Position numbers and translations under genes: made by a program. The notes under the pieces are model-generated. The model saw nothing but the letters and a program-made list of their open reading frames with translations. It did no database searches and was not told the DNA's origin. 64,000 nucleotides of DNA from Porphyromonadaceae bacterium UBA7176 (GTDB lineage Bacteria > Bacteroidota > Bacteroidia > Bacteroidales > Muribaculaceae), in assembly GCA_002491245.1 (NCBI GenBank), contig DKVO01000004.1, positions 4,267 to 68,266 of the forward strand, written 5' to 3'. Shown one piece after another: positions 17,441-27,201 of the stretch. Each line of letters starts with the position of its first letter. Position 1 is the stretch's first letter.

Positions 17441-18532
17441 ATGACACTACGCAACATCATCATTGCCACCTTAGCAGTCGCAGCCACGACGGTATGCGGA
17501 GCTCAGACCTCGCAGAAGATAACCGCCGGCAAAGCCAACGAGTACGGACTCGTGTACACCCTGCCGCAGACGGCGCTCGACATCTATATCGAGGCCGAAG
17601 TGACTGAGAGCCACCCCGGCCAGTTCTACAACTATGCCCGGCGCCACCTCGGCATCACCGATGCCGTGACCGACGACAGCCGCTCGGCACGTGTGACGGG
17701 AGCCATTATCGTTCCGCGCGGCATTCCCGATCCGGGCAAGCGCTACACTGCCCAGTTCAAACCGGGCCAGACTGCATATATCCTCCTGACCGACAATGAT
17801 ATGCCGATGGCGATCAATGCCGAAGCTGGCACCGGCGACGATGCACCGGCGATACCGGCGGCACGTCCGGCAGCTCCGTCGCCCCTCGAGGGCGAAGCCG
17901 CGCGCCAGGCCGTCACGGCAGAGATGGCACGCAGCGCGTCGGTGTCGAAAAAGGCAGAGCTCGCCGCCCAGCGCATCTTCGAACTGCGCGAGACACGCAG
18001 TGACATCCTCTCGGGCCAGGCCGACAACCCACCGGCCGACGGCGACGCCATGAAACTTGTCCTCGACAACCTCGCGGCTCAGGAAGCTGCCCTGACAGCT
18101 ATGTTTGCCGGCACCACAAGCACGCGCACCGAAGTGCGGCGCTACACTCTCGTGCCCGACAGCAGCGATATCAGCGGCCGCGTAATCGCACGACTGTCGG
18201 CCGTCGACGGCCTTGTCGATGCCGACAACCTCGCAGGCTCGCCCATCACCGTCGACCTCAAGGTGATCGAACAGGGAATGCTGCCTGTCAACGAGAAAGG
18301 AGAGGTCAAGACCTTCCCCAAAGGTGGCGTGGCCTACAACATCCCCGGCAGTGCAGCCGTGAGCGTGAGCTTCGACGGCTCTCAGATAGCGTCAGGACAA
18401 TTCCCGTTGGCACAGCTCGGTATCGTATTCGGCATCAATCCGGCCCTGTTTACCGACCGTAAGGCACCCTACAAGGCTATTTTCGACACCACCACCGGCG
18501 CAGTCACCGAACTCGCGCCCATGACAGAATAA
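17441..18532 (+). CDS. DUF4831 family exported protein
   Basis: A 363-residue protein with a signal peptide (cleavage near CGAQ, residue 22) and the features of DUF4831, a Bacteroidetes-only family of unknown function: an N-terminal LVYTLPQTALDI strand, a helical middle (LAAQRIFELRETRSDILSG) and a C-terminal region ending in YKAIFDTTTGAV. A Pro/Ala-rich linker spans about residues 128-150. No catalytic motif is visible. It is 5 bases after nnr and 7 before the rhomboid gene. Confidence 0.75.
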   Translation: MTLRNIIIATLAVAATTVCGAQTSQKITAGKANEYGLVYTLPQTALDIYIEAEVTESHPGQFYNYARRHLGITDAVTDDSRSARVTGAIIVPRGIPDPGKRYTAQFKPGQTAYILLTDNDMPMAINAEAGTGDDAPAIPAARPAAPSPLEGEAARQAVTAEMARSASVSKKAELAAQRIFELRETRSDILSGQADNPPADGDAMKLVLDNLAAQEAALTAMFAGTTSTRTEVRRYTLVPDSSDISGRVIARLSAVDGLVDADNLAGSPITVDLKVIEQGMLPVNEKGEVKTFPKGGVAYNIPGSAAVSVSFDGSQIASGQFPLAQLGIVFGINPALFTDRKAPYKAIFDTTTGAVTELAPMTE

Positions 18533-18539
18533 CAACGAC

Positions 18540-19295
18540 ATGTATCCTTCCCGTCAGTCATTCTTCCAGAACATACCGCCGGTTGTCAAAAACCTGCTGA
18601 TAATCAACGTGCTCATCTGGGCATTCATGGCACTGCTGCCTGCGGCGGAGAGTTTCTTCGACCGCAATCTGGCGCTCTACTACTTCTCCTCACCGGCGTT
18701 CAAGCCTTTCCAACTGTTCTCGTACATGTTCCTCCACGGAGGTTTCATGCATCTGTTTTTCAACATGTTCGCGTTGGTGATGTTCGGCCGCACGATAGAG
18801 ATGACAATGGGCTCGGCCCGTTTTCTGTTCTACTACATCACCTGCGGCATATGCGCCGCATTAGTGCAGATGGGCGTGTTCGCCATCTACATCAACAACC
18901 TTGAGGGCATCCTGCCGGCCGATGCCGCCAATGAAGCCATCAACCGCGGCTTCGACCTCATACAGAATGGCTACAACTTCCAAGACCCCGACCTCGCAAG
19001 GCTCAACGCCTTTGTCAATACTCCGATGGTCGGCGCATCGGGCGCTATCTACGGCGTGCTCCTCGCCTTCGGTTTCCTCTTCCCCAACATTCCTGTCTAT
19101 ATCTTCTTCATACCCGTGCCTATCAAAGCCAAGTGGCTCATAATAGGTTATTTCGTGCTCGAACTTCTATATGGTGTATCAGGTTCGGCCGACGGTGTGG
19201 CCCACTTCGCCCATCTCGGAGGCATGATATTCGGCTTCCTGTTGCTGCGCTACTGGAAGAAGAAAGGAGTCTTCGGCAACCACTGGTTTTTCTAA
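18540..19295 (+). CDS. Rhomboid family intramembrane serine protease
   Basis: A 251-residue polytopic protease that cuts transmembrane helices inside the bilayer. The catalytic serine is in GASGAIYG (Ser167) and the catalytic histidine in AHFAHLGG (His225). The HGGFMHLFFNM loop-helix motif is at about residue 66. About six membrane helices are seen. The segment between helices at residues 117-150 is a long soluble loop. Substrates are unknown. It follows DUF4831 by 7 bases. Confidence 0.93.
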   Translation: MYPSRQSFFQNIPPVVKNLLIINVLIWAFMALLPAAESFFDRNLALYYFSSPAFKPFQLFSYMFLHGGFMHLFFNMFALVMFGRTIEMTMGSARFLFYYITCGICAALVQMGVFAIYINNLEGILPADAANEAINRGFDLIQNGYNFQDPDLARLNAFVNTPMVGASGAIYGVLLAFGFLFPNIPVYIFFIPVPIKAKWLIIGYFVLELLYGVSGSADGVAHFAHLGGMIFGFLLLRYWKKKGVFGNHWFF

Positions 19296-19310
19296 ACAGG
19301 CCGGCACAGC

Positions 19311-20426
19311 ATGGGGCGCGGACGCAAGACCAAAGATACGCAGCCGGCGAAAAAACGCCGGCCGGCATGGCAGCGCGCCCTGCGGTGGCTCACCTTCTTG
19401 ATCGACATCGCCGTAGTGGCCGCCCTTATGCTTACGGGCTATGCCGGCAACGTGTCGCCGCTGGCCCACAGCGCATGGTGGGGTGTGCTTCCGATGGGTT
19501 TCCCGATAGTTTTCTGGATTGCTGCCACACTGATGCTACTGCAGATGTTCTGGTTCCGGCGTGGCGCGGCAGTGCTCGCATTGGGCTTTGTGGCCTGCGG
19601 AGGGCCGTCATTGACCTATTTCCCCCTCAATATCGGCACCCCCAAAGCCCCTGCCGGAGCGGAAGAACTGAGACTACTTACCTACAACACGCGCACATTT
19701 GCGCTCTGCGATCCAGGCAACCCTGGAGTGGCGGAGTATATACTGACGACAGACGCCGACATCGTAGCACTCCAAGAAAGTCACCGTATGCTGCCGCCAC
19801 ATGCCGATGGAGCTACCATAGCCCTTGCCGACAGCATCCGCGCACGATATCCGCATATAAGCTTCGGAGGTTCTACCGGAAGCCAGGCTGTGCTATCGAA
19901 GTATCCCATCGAGCAGATACACCTCGACGTGTCGAAAGCGAGCTTCCACAACGGCGATATATCGGCCTACCGCGTCACGTTGCCGTCGGGACGGAGGATA
20001 GCGGTGTTTAATGTGCATATGCAGTCGTTCTCGCTCGCCAAGACCAATCTGCGCCGCGCAGCCGACAGTGATACCGGCCGGCGCGAGGTAATCGACAAAC
20101 TGCTCGACGCGGCCCCCAACCGTGCCCGTCAGGTCAATAAACTGCATCAGTGGCTACGCCTCTACGGAGGGCCCGATGTGATAATCGCCGGTGACTTCAA
20201 CGACGTGCAGGGCTGCTATGCAATCCGTTCGCTGGCCGATGCCGGCTTTGCAAGCGTCTATCCTCAAATAGGCCTGGGCCCGATGATAACATTCAACGAC
20301 CGCCGGCTCTATTTCTGTATCGACCATGTGCTCTACCGGGGTTCGCTGAAGCCGCTCGGACTCAAACGCGGCAACATCAAGGCATCCGACCACTATCCGC
20401 TCACCGTCCGCTTCGCAGTGGAGTAG
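19311..20426 (+). CDS. Membrane-anchored endonuclease/exonuclease/phosphatase protein
   Basis: A 371-residue EEP-superfamily hydrolase with three N-terminal membrane helices (about residues 25-47, 57-78 and 84-105), then a catalytic domain facing the periplasm. Core motifs are LLTYNTRTF, IVALQESHR (metal Glu), FNVHMQSF, IIAGDFND and the closing pair IDHVLYRG and SDHYPLTV. The N-terminus is very basic. The substrate is unknown: a nucleic acid, phosphoinositide-like or lipid-head phosphodiester are all possible. It is the last gene of the dnaE run. Confidence 0.85.
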   Translation: MGRGRKTKDTQPAKKRRPAWQRALRWLTFLIDIAVVAALMLTGYAGNVSPLAHSAWWGVLPMGFPIVFWIAATLMLLQMFWFRRGAAVLALGFVACGGPSLTYFPLNIGTPKAPAGAEELRLLTYNTRTFALCDPGNPGVAEYILTTDADIVALQESHRMLPPHADGATIALADSIRARYPHISFGGSTGSQAVLSKYPIEQIHLDVSKASFHNGDISAYRVTLPSGRRIAVFNVHMQSFSLAKTNLRRAADSDTGRREVIDKLLDAAPNRARQVNKLHQWLRLYGGPDVIIAGDFNDVQGCYAIRSLADAGFASVYPQIGLGPMITFNDRRLYFCIDHVLYRGSLKPLGLKRGNIKASDHYPLTVRFAVE

Positions 20427-20507
20427 GTCTGCATCAGCGTGCTGCACACGCCAGCACAGACTGAACCTAAGGTCTCAGAGAATAGAATGCGGCAAAAGAA
20501 AAATAAT

Positions 20508-20539
20508 TTTGGTTTGCTATCGACTTATTCGTATCTTTG
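20508..20539 (+). promoter_or_regulatory. Promoter of the PUL regulator gene
   Basis: TTTG (20508-20511), 20 bases, then TATCTTTG (20532-20539), a full Bacteroidetes promoter 22 bases before the ATG. Confidence 0.7.
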
Positions 20540-20561
20540 CAGTACCTAAACCTACCGCCCC

Positions 20562-22274
20562 ATGAAACAAGCGATTACCGCATTTCTATTATTATGCACA
20601 TTATCTATCTTCGGACAAAACAACGCGGCGGCTTTCGACGATGAACTGCAAGGTCTTCTGAACGAAGTGGACCGTGAACTCGAACGGGCCGACGGATACA
20701 GCGACGCCAAAAGTCGCCGTATCGATGAGTTGCGTCAGGCTCTCGGCGCCACCGTGCACGACGAGCACCGCTATTGGCTGTCGCGCTCGCTCTATAACGA
20801 GTTTTCCTACTTCGACTCCGACTCGGCGATGGCATATGTCGACCGTTGCTCTGAGCTTGCCCAACGTCTGGGACGTAAGGATTGGCAGAACGAGTCGGAA
20901 CTCAACCGCAGCTATGTCTACTCCGCCACCGGTCTGCTCGACGATGCAGTAGATGCGATAGAAAAAGTCGACCCCTCCACTCTTGATCATAAGCAAACGA
21001 TACAGTATTGTGAGCGTATGCTCTTTATCGGCACCCGTAAATACCAGTATATCAACGACGAGAGGGCTACCACAGCGTATCCGGTCGAAATCGACAGCCT
21101 TATCCAGAAAGCAAGTGTCAGCCTTACGCCCGACGATCCTGAGTACGGGTGGTTTATCGGATGGGCCAATCTTAAAGATAGTCTGAGCGCAGCCCGGGTC
21201 ATTCCGGAATTGAAGACAATCGTCGACCCGGCTTCTATGGAGACACGCGCCGATGCGATGAATGCTTGGGTGCTTAGCAAGCTCTACGAATACACCGGCG
21301 ACCCGGCCAGCAGGCTCAAGTATCTGCTGCGTTCGGCCCTGGCCGACATACGGACGGCGAACAAAGAGATAGCGTCGCTCGAGGAAGCAGCCTCAATCCT
21401 TTTCCAGATGGGAGATGTCGAGCATGCGCGCGAATACATCGACTATTCCATAAAGTGCGCCAACGAGTACAAAAGCCGCATACGTCTCAACCATCTGTCG
21501 ATGCAGAAAGAGCTTCTGCTCAAGGCTCTTGATGTACGCGACGAGATGAATGCCGAGCAAAGCCGCCGCTACATCATCGGCCTTTCGTGTATCCTGCTCA
21601 TACTTGTGCTTGCCATAGTGTATATCGGCCGTCAGATGAGGCAGCTCAGCCGCTCGAGGGCGGCTCTCCACGAAGCCAATGAGAACCTGAGGCAGCATGT
21701 CGAAAAACTACAGCAGACGCGAACCGAACTTGCCGAGGCCAACGTAGAGCTCTCGCGTCTATACGACAGCACAAAGGCAAGCGCACGCGAGCTTGCCGCC
21801 ATCAACGAAGCCAAAGAGAAGTATATCGCAAATATTTTCGGGCTGTGTTCGAGCTATATAAACAAACTCGACGATTTCCGCAAGAACATATTCCATATGA
21901 TTGTAGCCCGTCGCTTCGACGATGTAAGCCGTCTCACCAAGTCGCCCGATCTGCCACAGAATGAAGTGAAAGAGCTATATGCCAATTTCGACCGTATATT
22001 CCTGCAGATCTATCCTGATTTCGTGACCGACTTCAATGCCTTGCTCCGTCCCGAAGAACGCATAAGCCTCAAACATGGAGAAAGCCTCAATACCGAGCTA
22101 CGTATTTACGCCCTTGTACGCCTGGGGCTCGACGATAGCGTGAAGATAGCCCAGTTCCTCCACATTTCCGTGCAGACGGTCTACAACACCCGGTTGAAGA
22201 CCCGCAACAAAGCGATAGTGCCCAAGGAGCAGTTCGCCGACACTGTCCGCTCGCTCGGAAAGCCCGATTTTTGA
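20562..22274 (+). CDS. DUF6377 transmembrane transcriptional regulator of the PUL
   Basis: A 570-residue regulator. A signal peptide (to about residue 18) leads into a periplasmic helical TPR-like region. One membrane helix follows at about 346-366, then a long coiled coil (370-430), then a cytoplasmic domain with a helix-turn-helix-like segment near residues 520-555 (DDSVKIAQFLHISVQTVYN). This is the arrangement of DUF6377 proteins, which stand beside SusC/SusD pairs in Bacteroidales. It probably senses glycan or an envelope signal and activates the downstream locus. The ligand is not evident. It lies 201 bases upstream of susC on the same strand, with a separate promoter between. Confidence 0.8.
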   Translation: MKQAITAFLLLCTLSIFGQNNAAAFDDELQGLLNEVDRELERADGYSDAKSRRIDELRQALGATVHDEHRYWLSRSLYNEFSYFDSDSAMAYVDRCSELAQRLGRKDWQNESELNRSYVYSATGLLDDAVDAIEKVDPSTLDHKQTIQYCERMLFIGTRKYQYINDERATTAYPVEIDSLIQKASVSLTPDDPEYGWFIGWANLKDSLSAARVIPELKTIVDPASMETRADAMNAWVLSKLYEYTGDPASRLKYLLRSALADIRTANKEIASLEEAASILFQMGDVEHAREYIDYSIKCANEYKSRIRLNHLSMQKELLLKALDVRDEMNAEQSRRYIIGLSCILLILVLAIVYIGRQMRQLSRSRAALHEANENLRQHVEKLQQTRTELAEANVELSRLYDSTKASARELAAINEAKEKYIANIFGLCSSYINKLDDFRKNIFHMIVARRFDDVSRLTKSPDLPQNEVKELYANFDRIFLQIYPDFVTDFNALLRPEERISLKHGESLNTELRIYALVRLGLDDSVKIAQFLHISVQTVYNTRLKTRNKAIVPKEQFADTVRSLGKPDF

Positions 22275-22379
22275 GTTTTAGAGCCTGTTCAGGCTTAATG
22301 AAAAGCGCCGGAATGTTTACCTAAGTTTCACCTCTTCTATTTTGAAATTTATTGATTTATAGATAGTTGGATTTAATAG

Positions 22380-22395
22380 CCGTTTACCAAAACGG
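22380..22395. promoter_or_regulatory. Possible operator upstream of susC
   Basis: A 6-bp inverted repeat, CCGTTT-ACCA-AAACGG, ends 10 bases before the susC -33 box. The position suits an activator site. It is short, so chance cannot be excluded. Confidence 0.25.
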
Positions 22396-22404
22396 TTTAC
22401 TACG

Positions 22405-22437
22405 TTTGGTGTCTGTAATATATTACACATAATTTTG
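22405..22437 (+). promoter_or_regulatory. Promoter of the susC operon
   Basis: TTTG (22405-22408), 21 bases, then TAATTTTG (22430-22437), 38 bases before the susC ATG. Confidence 0.65.
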
Positions 22438-22475
22438 CGACATCAACAAAAACATAACCAACTTAGTCTAAATCA

Positions 22476-25400
22476 ATGGAAAAACTACAGTATCGAGTGA
22501 AGACTCTTGCTGTCATTCTGGCGATGATGCTTGTGTGCAGTGCAAGCGCGTGGGCCAATATCACAGCCAAGGGAACAGTCACCGACAGCACCGGCGAACC
22601 TCTTATCGGTGTGTCGGTGGTCGAACAAGGTCAGGCCAACGGTGTTACGACCGACATCGACGGAAACTTTACAATCAGTGTCGCCGACGGAGCCAAAATA
22701 ACATTTACATACATCGGATTTGAAACGCAGACTCTCGCAGCCTCTACCGACATGAAGGTGGTGCTCAAAGAAAGCAGCACCATGCTCGACGAAGTGGTTG
22801 CCGTAGGTTACGGCGTGCAGAAAAAGAGCGTTGTCACGGCCTCTATCGCCAAAGTGGGTGCCGATGAGCTGTCATCCACAGCTCCGGTTCGTATGGATAA
22901 TGCCCTCAAGGGCCTTACTTCGGGTGTTACCGTCACTTCATCGTCGGGTCAACCCGGTGCGGCATCGCAGATACGTATCCGTGGTATCGGCACAATCAAT
23001 AACTCCGATCCTCTCTACATCGTAGACGGTATGCCTATCGAGGGAGGTCTTGACTATCTCAACCCGGCTGATATCCAGTCTATCGAAGTGCTCAAAGATG
23101 CTGCTTCGGGTGCTGTCTACGGTGCTCGTGCAGCCAACGGTGTGGTACTCGTCACAACTAAATCGGGTAAAGAAGGCCCGACAAAGGTATCGTACGACTT
23201 CAGCTACGGCTGGCAGAACGTCGCCAAGAAGCGCGGTGTGCTCAATGCCTCCGAATATGCCATGATGATGAACGAAGGTGCTGTAAACTCGGGCCAGGCT
23301 CCCAAGTATGCCGATCCGGCATCGTATGGTGTCGGCACCGACTGGCAGGATGAGGTGTTCAACGACAATGCCCCGGTGATGAACCATCAGGTGGCCGTAA
23401 GCGGCGGTTCGCAGCGCGTCAACTACATGATGTCGCTCGGCTACTACACCCAGGACGGTATCGTAGGCGGCAATTTCGACCGCTCCAACTACCAGCGCCT
23501 CACGATGCGCTCGAATGTCGGTGTGACAGTATTCGATGTTTCGGAACAGCGCAGCTGGCTCAACAAGTTCACCATCAACACCAACCTCGCTTACACACGC
23601 ATCAAGAACAAAGGCATCGAGGCCAACTCCACCTGGGGTTCGCCCCTTGGCTCAGCCCTGTCAATGTCGCCTATCCTCTCGCCCTACCTCGAGAAAGGCA
23701 GCGCCGAGGAGGCCGCCCAGCTCTCTTACCTCTCAGGTCAGGCCGACTATGTGCCGATGTACGGTGCTGACGGACGCCTTGTGATGGTGCCTACCGCATT
23801 CGGCAACTATCAGGAGATGAGCAACCCTATCGCAAACCTCTCACTACCCGGCCAGAAAAACTGGAGCCACAAGTTTGTGGGCAACTTCATCGGAGAGCTT
23901 CAGCTGTGGGATAACCTGCGCTACCGCATCAGCTACGGCGCCGACCTCGCTTTCTGGGGATACGACGGATACACTCCCAAATATTACCTGCGCAACGGTC
24001 AGGGCCAGACTTTCTCGTCGGCATACTCGGGCCGCAGCAATGGCACAGTATGGCAGATTGAAAACGTACTTATGTACGACAAAACCATCGGCCTCCACAG
24101 CTTCGACATCGTTCTGGGTCAGTCGGCCAAGGAGAGCAGCGGCAGCTATCTGTCGGGATCACGCAACAATATCGTGAGCTACGACCGCCCGTGGATCGAC
24201 GCCTCGACAGGCCAAGCCGCCGACGGCGACCAGACAGCCGGCGGTGCCCCCAACGTGGAGGCTAAACTCGCTTCTTATTTCGCCCGTGCAAGCTACAACT
24301 TCGACGAACGCTACATGATCCAGGCCACGGTGCGCCGCGACGGTTCGAGCCGCTTCGGCAGCAACAACCACTGGGCCACATTCCCCTCGGTATCGGCCGG
24401 CTGGAACATCATGAACGAGCACTTCCTCGAGGCACAGCGCCCCTGGCTCAACAACTTCAAACTCCGCGCAAGCTGGGGTAAGAACGGTAACGAGAATATC
24501 GGTAACTTCCAGTATATCGCACTTGCCGCTTCGGGCAACAACTATGTATTCGGCAAAGATGGCCACGTCGTGATCGGCACCAAACCCACACAGCTCGCCA
24601 ACCCCGACCTCAAGTGGGAAGAGTCGGAGCAGACCGACATCGGCATCGACCTCGGTTTCCTCAGCAACCGCATCACATTCTCGGCCGACTGGTATGTGAA
24701 GAACACCAACGGCATGCTCATGACCATGTCGCTGCCCCAGTATGTAGGTGAGGCTATCCCTGTGGGCAATGTGGGCAAGATGCGCAACTCCGGTCTTGAA
24801 ATGGACCTCGGCTACCGTCAGAGCTTCGGCGAATTCTCATTCCGCATCAATGCCAACGCTTCGTACCTGCGCAACAAACTCATCGCCTACGGCAACGCAC
24901 AGGGCTGGGCCAACCTCGACTCATTCCAGGGTACCGGCACAATCTCACGTGCCGAGAACGGCCTTCCCTTCCCCTTCTTCTACGGCTACCGTACCGACGG
25001 TATCATCCAGAACCAGACTGAAGCGGATGCCTACAACAGTAAATACGGCACCTCGCTTGTGCCCGGCGACGTTCGCTTCGCCGATGTCAATGGCGATGGC
25101 AGCATCACCGAAGACGACCGTACCAAAATCGGTAAAGGTATGCCCGACTGGACCTATGGTCTGTCGCTCAACGCAACCTGGCGAGGCTTCGACTTCTTTA
25201 TCTTCTTCCAGGGCGCTGCCGGCAACGATATCTTCGACGCCACCCGTCGTACCGATGCCCTCGCCTCGAACCTCCCCTCGTGGATGCTCAACCGCTGGAC
25301 CGGCGAAGGCACCACCAACGCCCTTCCGCGCTACGTGCAGGCCGACCCGTACAACTGGCAGTCTTCCGATCTGATGGTATACGACGGCAGCTATTTCCGC

Positions 25401-25622
25401 CTCAAGAACATCCAGTTGGGTTACACCCTGCCTGAAAATATCACACGCAAGGCTTTCGTGTCGAAGTTCCGCGTCTATGTAGCCGCCGAGAACCTCAAGA
25501 CATGGACCAAATACCACGGCTACGATCCCGAAATATCGTCGGGCGGCACCTCGCTCGGTATCGACTACGGCGTTTATCCCCAGGCCCGTGTATGGACAGT
25601 AGGCTTCAACCTCGCCTTCTGA
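22476..25622 (+). CDS. SusC/RagA family TonB-dependent transporter
   Basis: A 1048-residue outer-membrane importer of oligosaccharides. A signal peptide is cleaved near residue 28 (AWAN). A carboxypeptidase-like regulatory domain follows (residues 30-105, including GVTTDIDGNFTI), then the TonB-box-like EVVAVGYGVQKK. The plug domain carries RIRGIGTINNSDPLYIVDG, and the barrel ends in the aromatic-terminated VWTVGFNLAF. Its lid partner is the SusD gene 39 bases downstream. Context of GH16, GH5 and GH3 enzymes points to beta-glucan oligosaccharides. Confidence 0.96.
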   Translation: MEKLQYRVKTLAVILAMMLVCSASAWANITAKGTVTDSTGEPLIGVSVVEQGQANGVTTDIDGNFTISVADGAKITFTYIGFETQTLAASTDMKVVLKESSTMLDEVVAVGYGVQKKSVVTASIAKVGADELSSTAPVRMDNALKGLTSGVTVTSSSGQPGAASQIRIRGIGTINNSDPLYIVDGMPIEGGLDYLNPADIQSIEVLKDAASGAVYGARAANGVVLVTTKSGKEGPTKVSYDFSYGWQNVAKKRGVLNASEYAMMMNEGAVNSGQAPKYADPASYGVGTDWQDEVFNDNAPVMNHQVAVSGGSQRVNYMMSLGYYTQDGIVGGNFDRSNYQRLTMRSNVGVTVFDVSEQRSWLNKFTINTNLAYTRIKNKGIEANSTWGSPLGSALSMSPILSPYLEKGSAEEAAQLSYLSGQADYVPMYGADGRLVMVPTAFGNYQEMSNPIANLSLPGQKNWSHKFVGNFIGELQLWDNLRYRISYGADLAFWGYDGYTPKYYLRNGQGQTFSSAYSGRSNGTVWQIENVLMYDKTIGLHSFDIVLGQSAKESSGSYLSGSRNNIVSYDRPWIDASTGQAADGDQTAGGAPNVEAKLASYFARASYNFDERYMIQATVRRDGSSRFGSNNHWATFPSVSAGWNIMNEHFLEAQRPWLNNFKLRASWGKNGNENIGNFQYIALAASGNNYVFGKDGHVVIGTKPTQLANPDLKWEESEQTDIGIDLGFLSNRITFSADWYVKNTNGMLMTMSLPQYVGEAIPVGNVGKMRNSGLEMDLGYRQSFGEFSFRINANASYLRNKLIAYGNAQGWANLDSFQGTGTISRAENGLPFPFFYGYRTDGIIQNQTEADAYNSKYGTSLVPGDVRFADVNGDGSITEDDRTKIGKGMPDWTYGLSLNATWRGFDFFIFFQGAAGNDIFDATRRTDALASNLPSWMLNRWTGEGTTNALPRYVQADPYNWQSSDLMVYDGSYFRLKNIQLGYTLPENITRKAFVSKFRVYVAAENLKTWTKYHGYDPEISSGGTSLGIDYGVYPQARVWTVGFNLAF

Positions 25623-25661
25623 TAATGACTGCCGATTTATCAACATCAAACAAGGACAATA

Positions 25662-27179
25662 ATGAAAGCAATATATAAAACACTGGGCCTTGCCGCCGTC
25701 GCTCTCGGCATGACGGCTTGCGGCGACGATTTCCTCAACGTCACCTCGCCCACACAACCCTCGGCCGACGAATATTTCTCGACCAAAGAACACGTAGACG
25801 AAGCCGTCGTGGCCGCCTACGACCCCCTGCAGTGGACCGACTGGGGCTGCGGAGAATACGCTCCCTTCACACTTATATCCGACATCATGGCCGACGACTT
25901 CTGGGTGGGCGGCTCGGATGCGAACGACAACCAGAACTGGCACCTCATGGCCAATTATTCAGCCACTCCCCTCAAGGTCATTACCAGCGTGTGGGTGGAG
26001 GCATTCAGCGGCGTGAAGCGTTGCAACGACGTGCTTGAAGACATCGAGCGCGGAGTGGCCGATGCTACTCAGGCCGATATCGACTACTGGACTGCACAGG
26101 TGAAAGTTCTCCGCGCGTTCTATGCCAACTGGCTGTGGAAGTTCTACGGCAATGTTCCTTACTTCGACCGCAATCTCACCGAGCCTTATATCGCCGAGCA
26201 GATCAGCGCCGACGCGCTCTACGCCCACATGATCGGAGACCTTGAGGATGCCATCGCCCTCAATGCCCTCGAGTTCCGCGCAAGTGATGCCGAGGCCGGT
26301 CTGGTGACCACTGCAATGGCTTATATGCTCTATGCCGAGATCGTGATGTACCAGCGCGACACCGACCGCTACGCCACCGCCCTCAAATACATGAAAGAAA
26401 TCATCGACTCGCCCGACTATGACCTTATGGACAACTACGGCGATATCTTCAAAGAGTCGGGCGAATGGTGCAAGGAGTCGATATGGGAGATCAACTATAT
26501 CTCGCAGAACGCCATCCGCGACTGGGGTAATCCTCTCGCAGCCGGCGGCACCGTACTTCCCACGCTCATAAGCCCCAACAACTGGCCCAGCGGCGCCGAC
26601 GGACATAACGGCGGCTGGGGTTTCGCTCCGCTGCGCAAGGAAACCTACGAGCGCTTCAGTCCCGATGACGCACGCCGCGCTGCCACCTGCTGGGATGTTG
26701 CATCGACAGGTATCGAGTACAACAAGCGCTACCAGGATTTCGGCTTCTTCCTCGAGAAATATGCAGCCCAGGCCGACGGCAATGCCGGCCAGAAAGCATC
26801 GGGTGAGCTCAACTACAACAATAACTGGCGCATCTACCGCTACTCCGAGGCCCTGCTCAATGCAGCCGAACTTATCGTAGCAACCGGAGGCAACACCGGC
26901 GAAGCCAAGACATATCTCAACCGCGTCCATAACCGCGCAGGCCTCCAGGCCCAGCTCGAGCCTACCCTCGACAATATCATCGAGGAGCGCCATCTCGAGT
27001 TTATCGGCGAGGGCAAGCGCTATTGGGACCTCATCCGCACCGACAAAGCATCTTCGGCGCTCGTGCCCGACGAATACGGCTACCGTACCAACACATGGTC
27101 GCCCAATAAAAAACACCTCCCCATACCTCAGAGCGAAATAGACAAATCGCAGGGAACACTTACCCAGAACCCTTATTAA
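25662..27179 (+). CDS. SusD/RagB family glycan-binding lipoprotein
   Basis: A 505-residue surface lipoprotein with lipobox LGMTAC (Cys20). The fold has the TPR-like helices of SusD, the N-terminal FLNVTSPTQPSADEYF, and the C-terminal RHLEFIGEGKRYWDLIRTD and LPIPQSEID typical of the family. It forms the hinged lid of the SusC barrel and binds glycan at the surface. Spacing to the glycan-binding gene downstream is 22 bases, so the three genes form one transcript. Confidence 0.96.
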   Translation: MKAIYKTLGLAAVALGMTACGDDFLNVTSPTQPSADEYFSTKEHVDEAVVAAYDPLQWTDWGCGEYAPFTLISDIMADDFWVGGSDANDNQNWHLMANYSATPLKVITSVWVEAFSGVKRCNDVLEDIERGVADATQADIDYWTAQVKVLRAFYANWLWKFYGNVPYFDRNLTEPYIAEQISADALYAHMIGDLEDAIALNALEFRASDAEAGLVTTAMAYMLYAEIVMYQRDTDRYATALKYMKEIIDSPDYDLMDNYGDIFKESGEWCKESIWEINYISQNAIRDWGNPLAAGGTVLPTLISPNNWPSGADGHNGGWGFAPLRKETYERFSPDDARRAATCWDVASTGIEYNKRYQDFGFFLEKYAAQADGNAGQKASGELNYNNNWRIYRYSEALLNAAELIVATGGNTGEAKTYLNRVHNRAGLQAQLEPTLDNIIEERHLEFIGEGKRYWDLIRTDKASSALVPDEYGYRTNTWSPNKKHLPIPQSEIDKSQGTLTQNPY

Positions 27180-27201
27180 ACGCCCTTAAAAATTCAAGTC
27201 T

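Noticed and set aside
20427..20460. Hairpin after the membrane EEP gene as a terminator
   Set aside because: Short stems are present but no T-run follows, so termination is not supported.
22278..22300. AGCCTG/CAGGCT hairpin after the DUF6377 gene as a MITE end
   Set aside because: It shares only GAGCCTGT with the MITE-like element and has no partner repeat. It may be a weak terminator.
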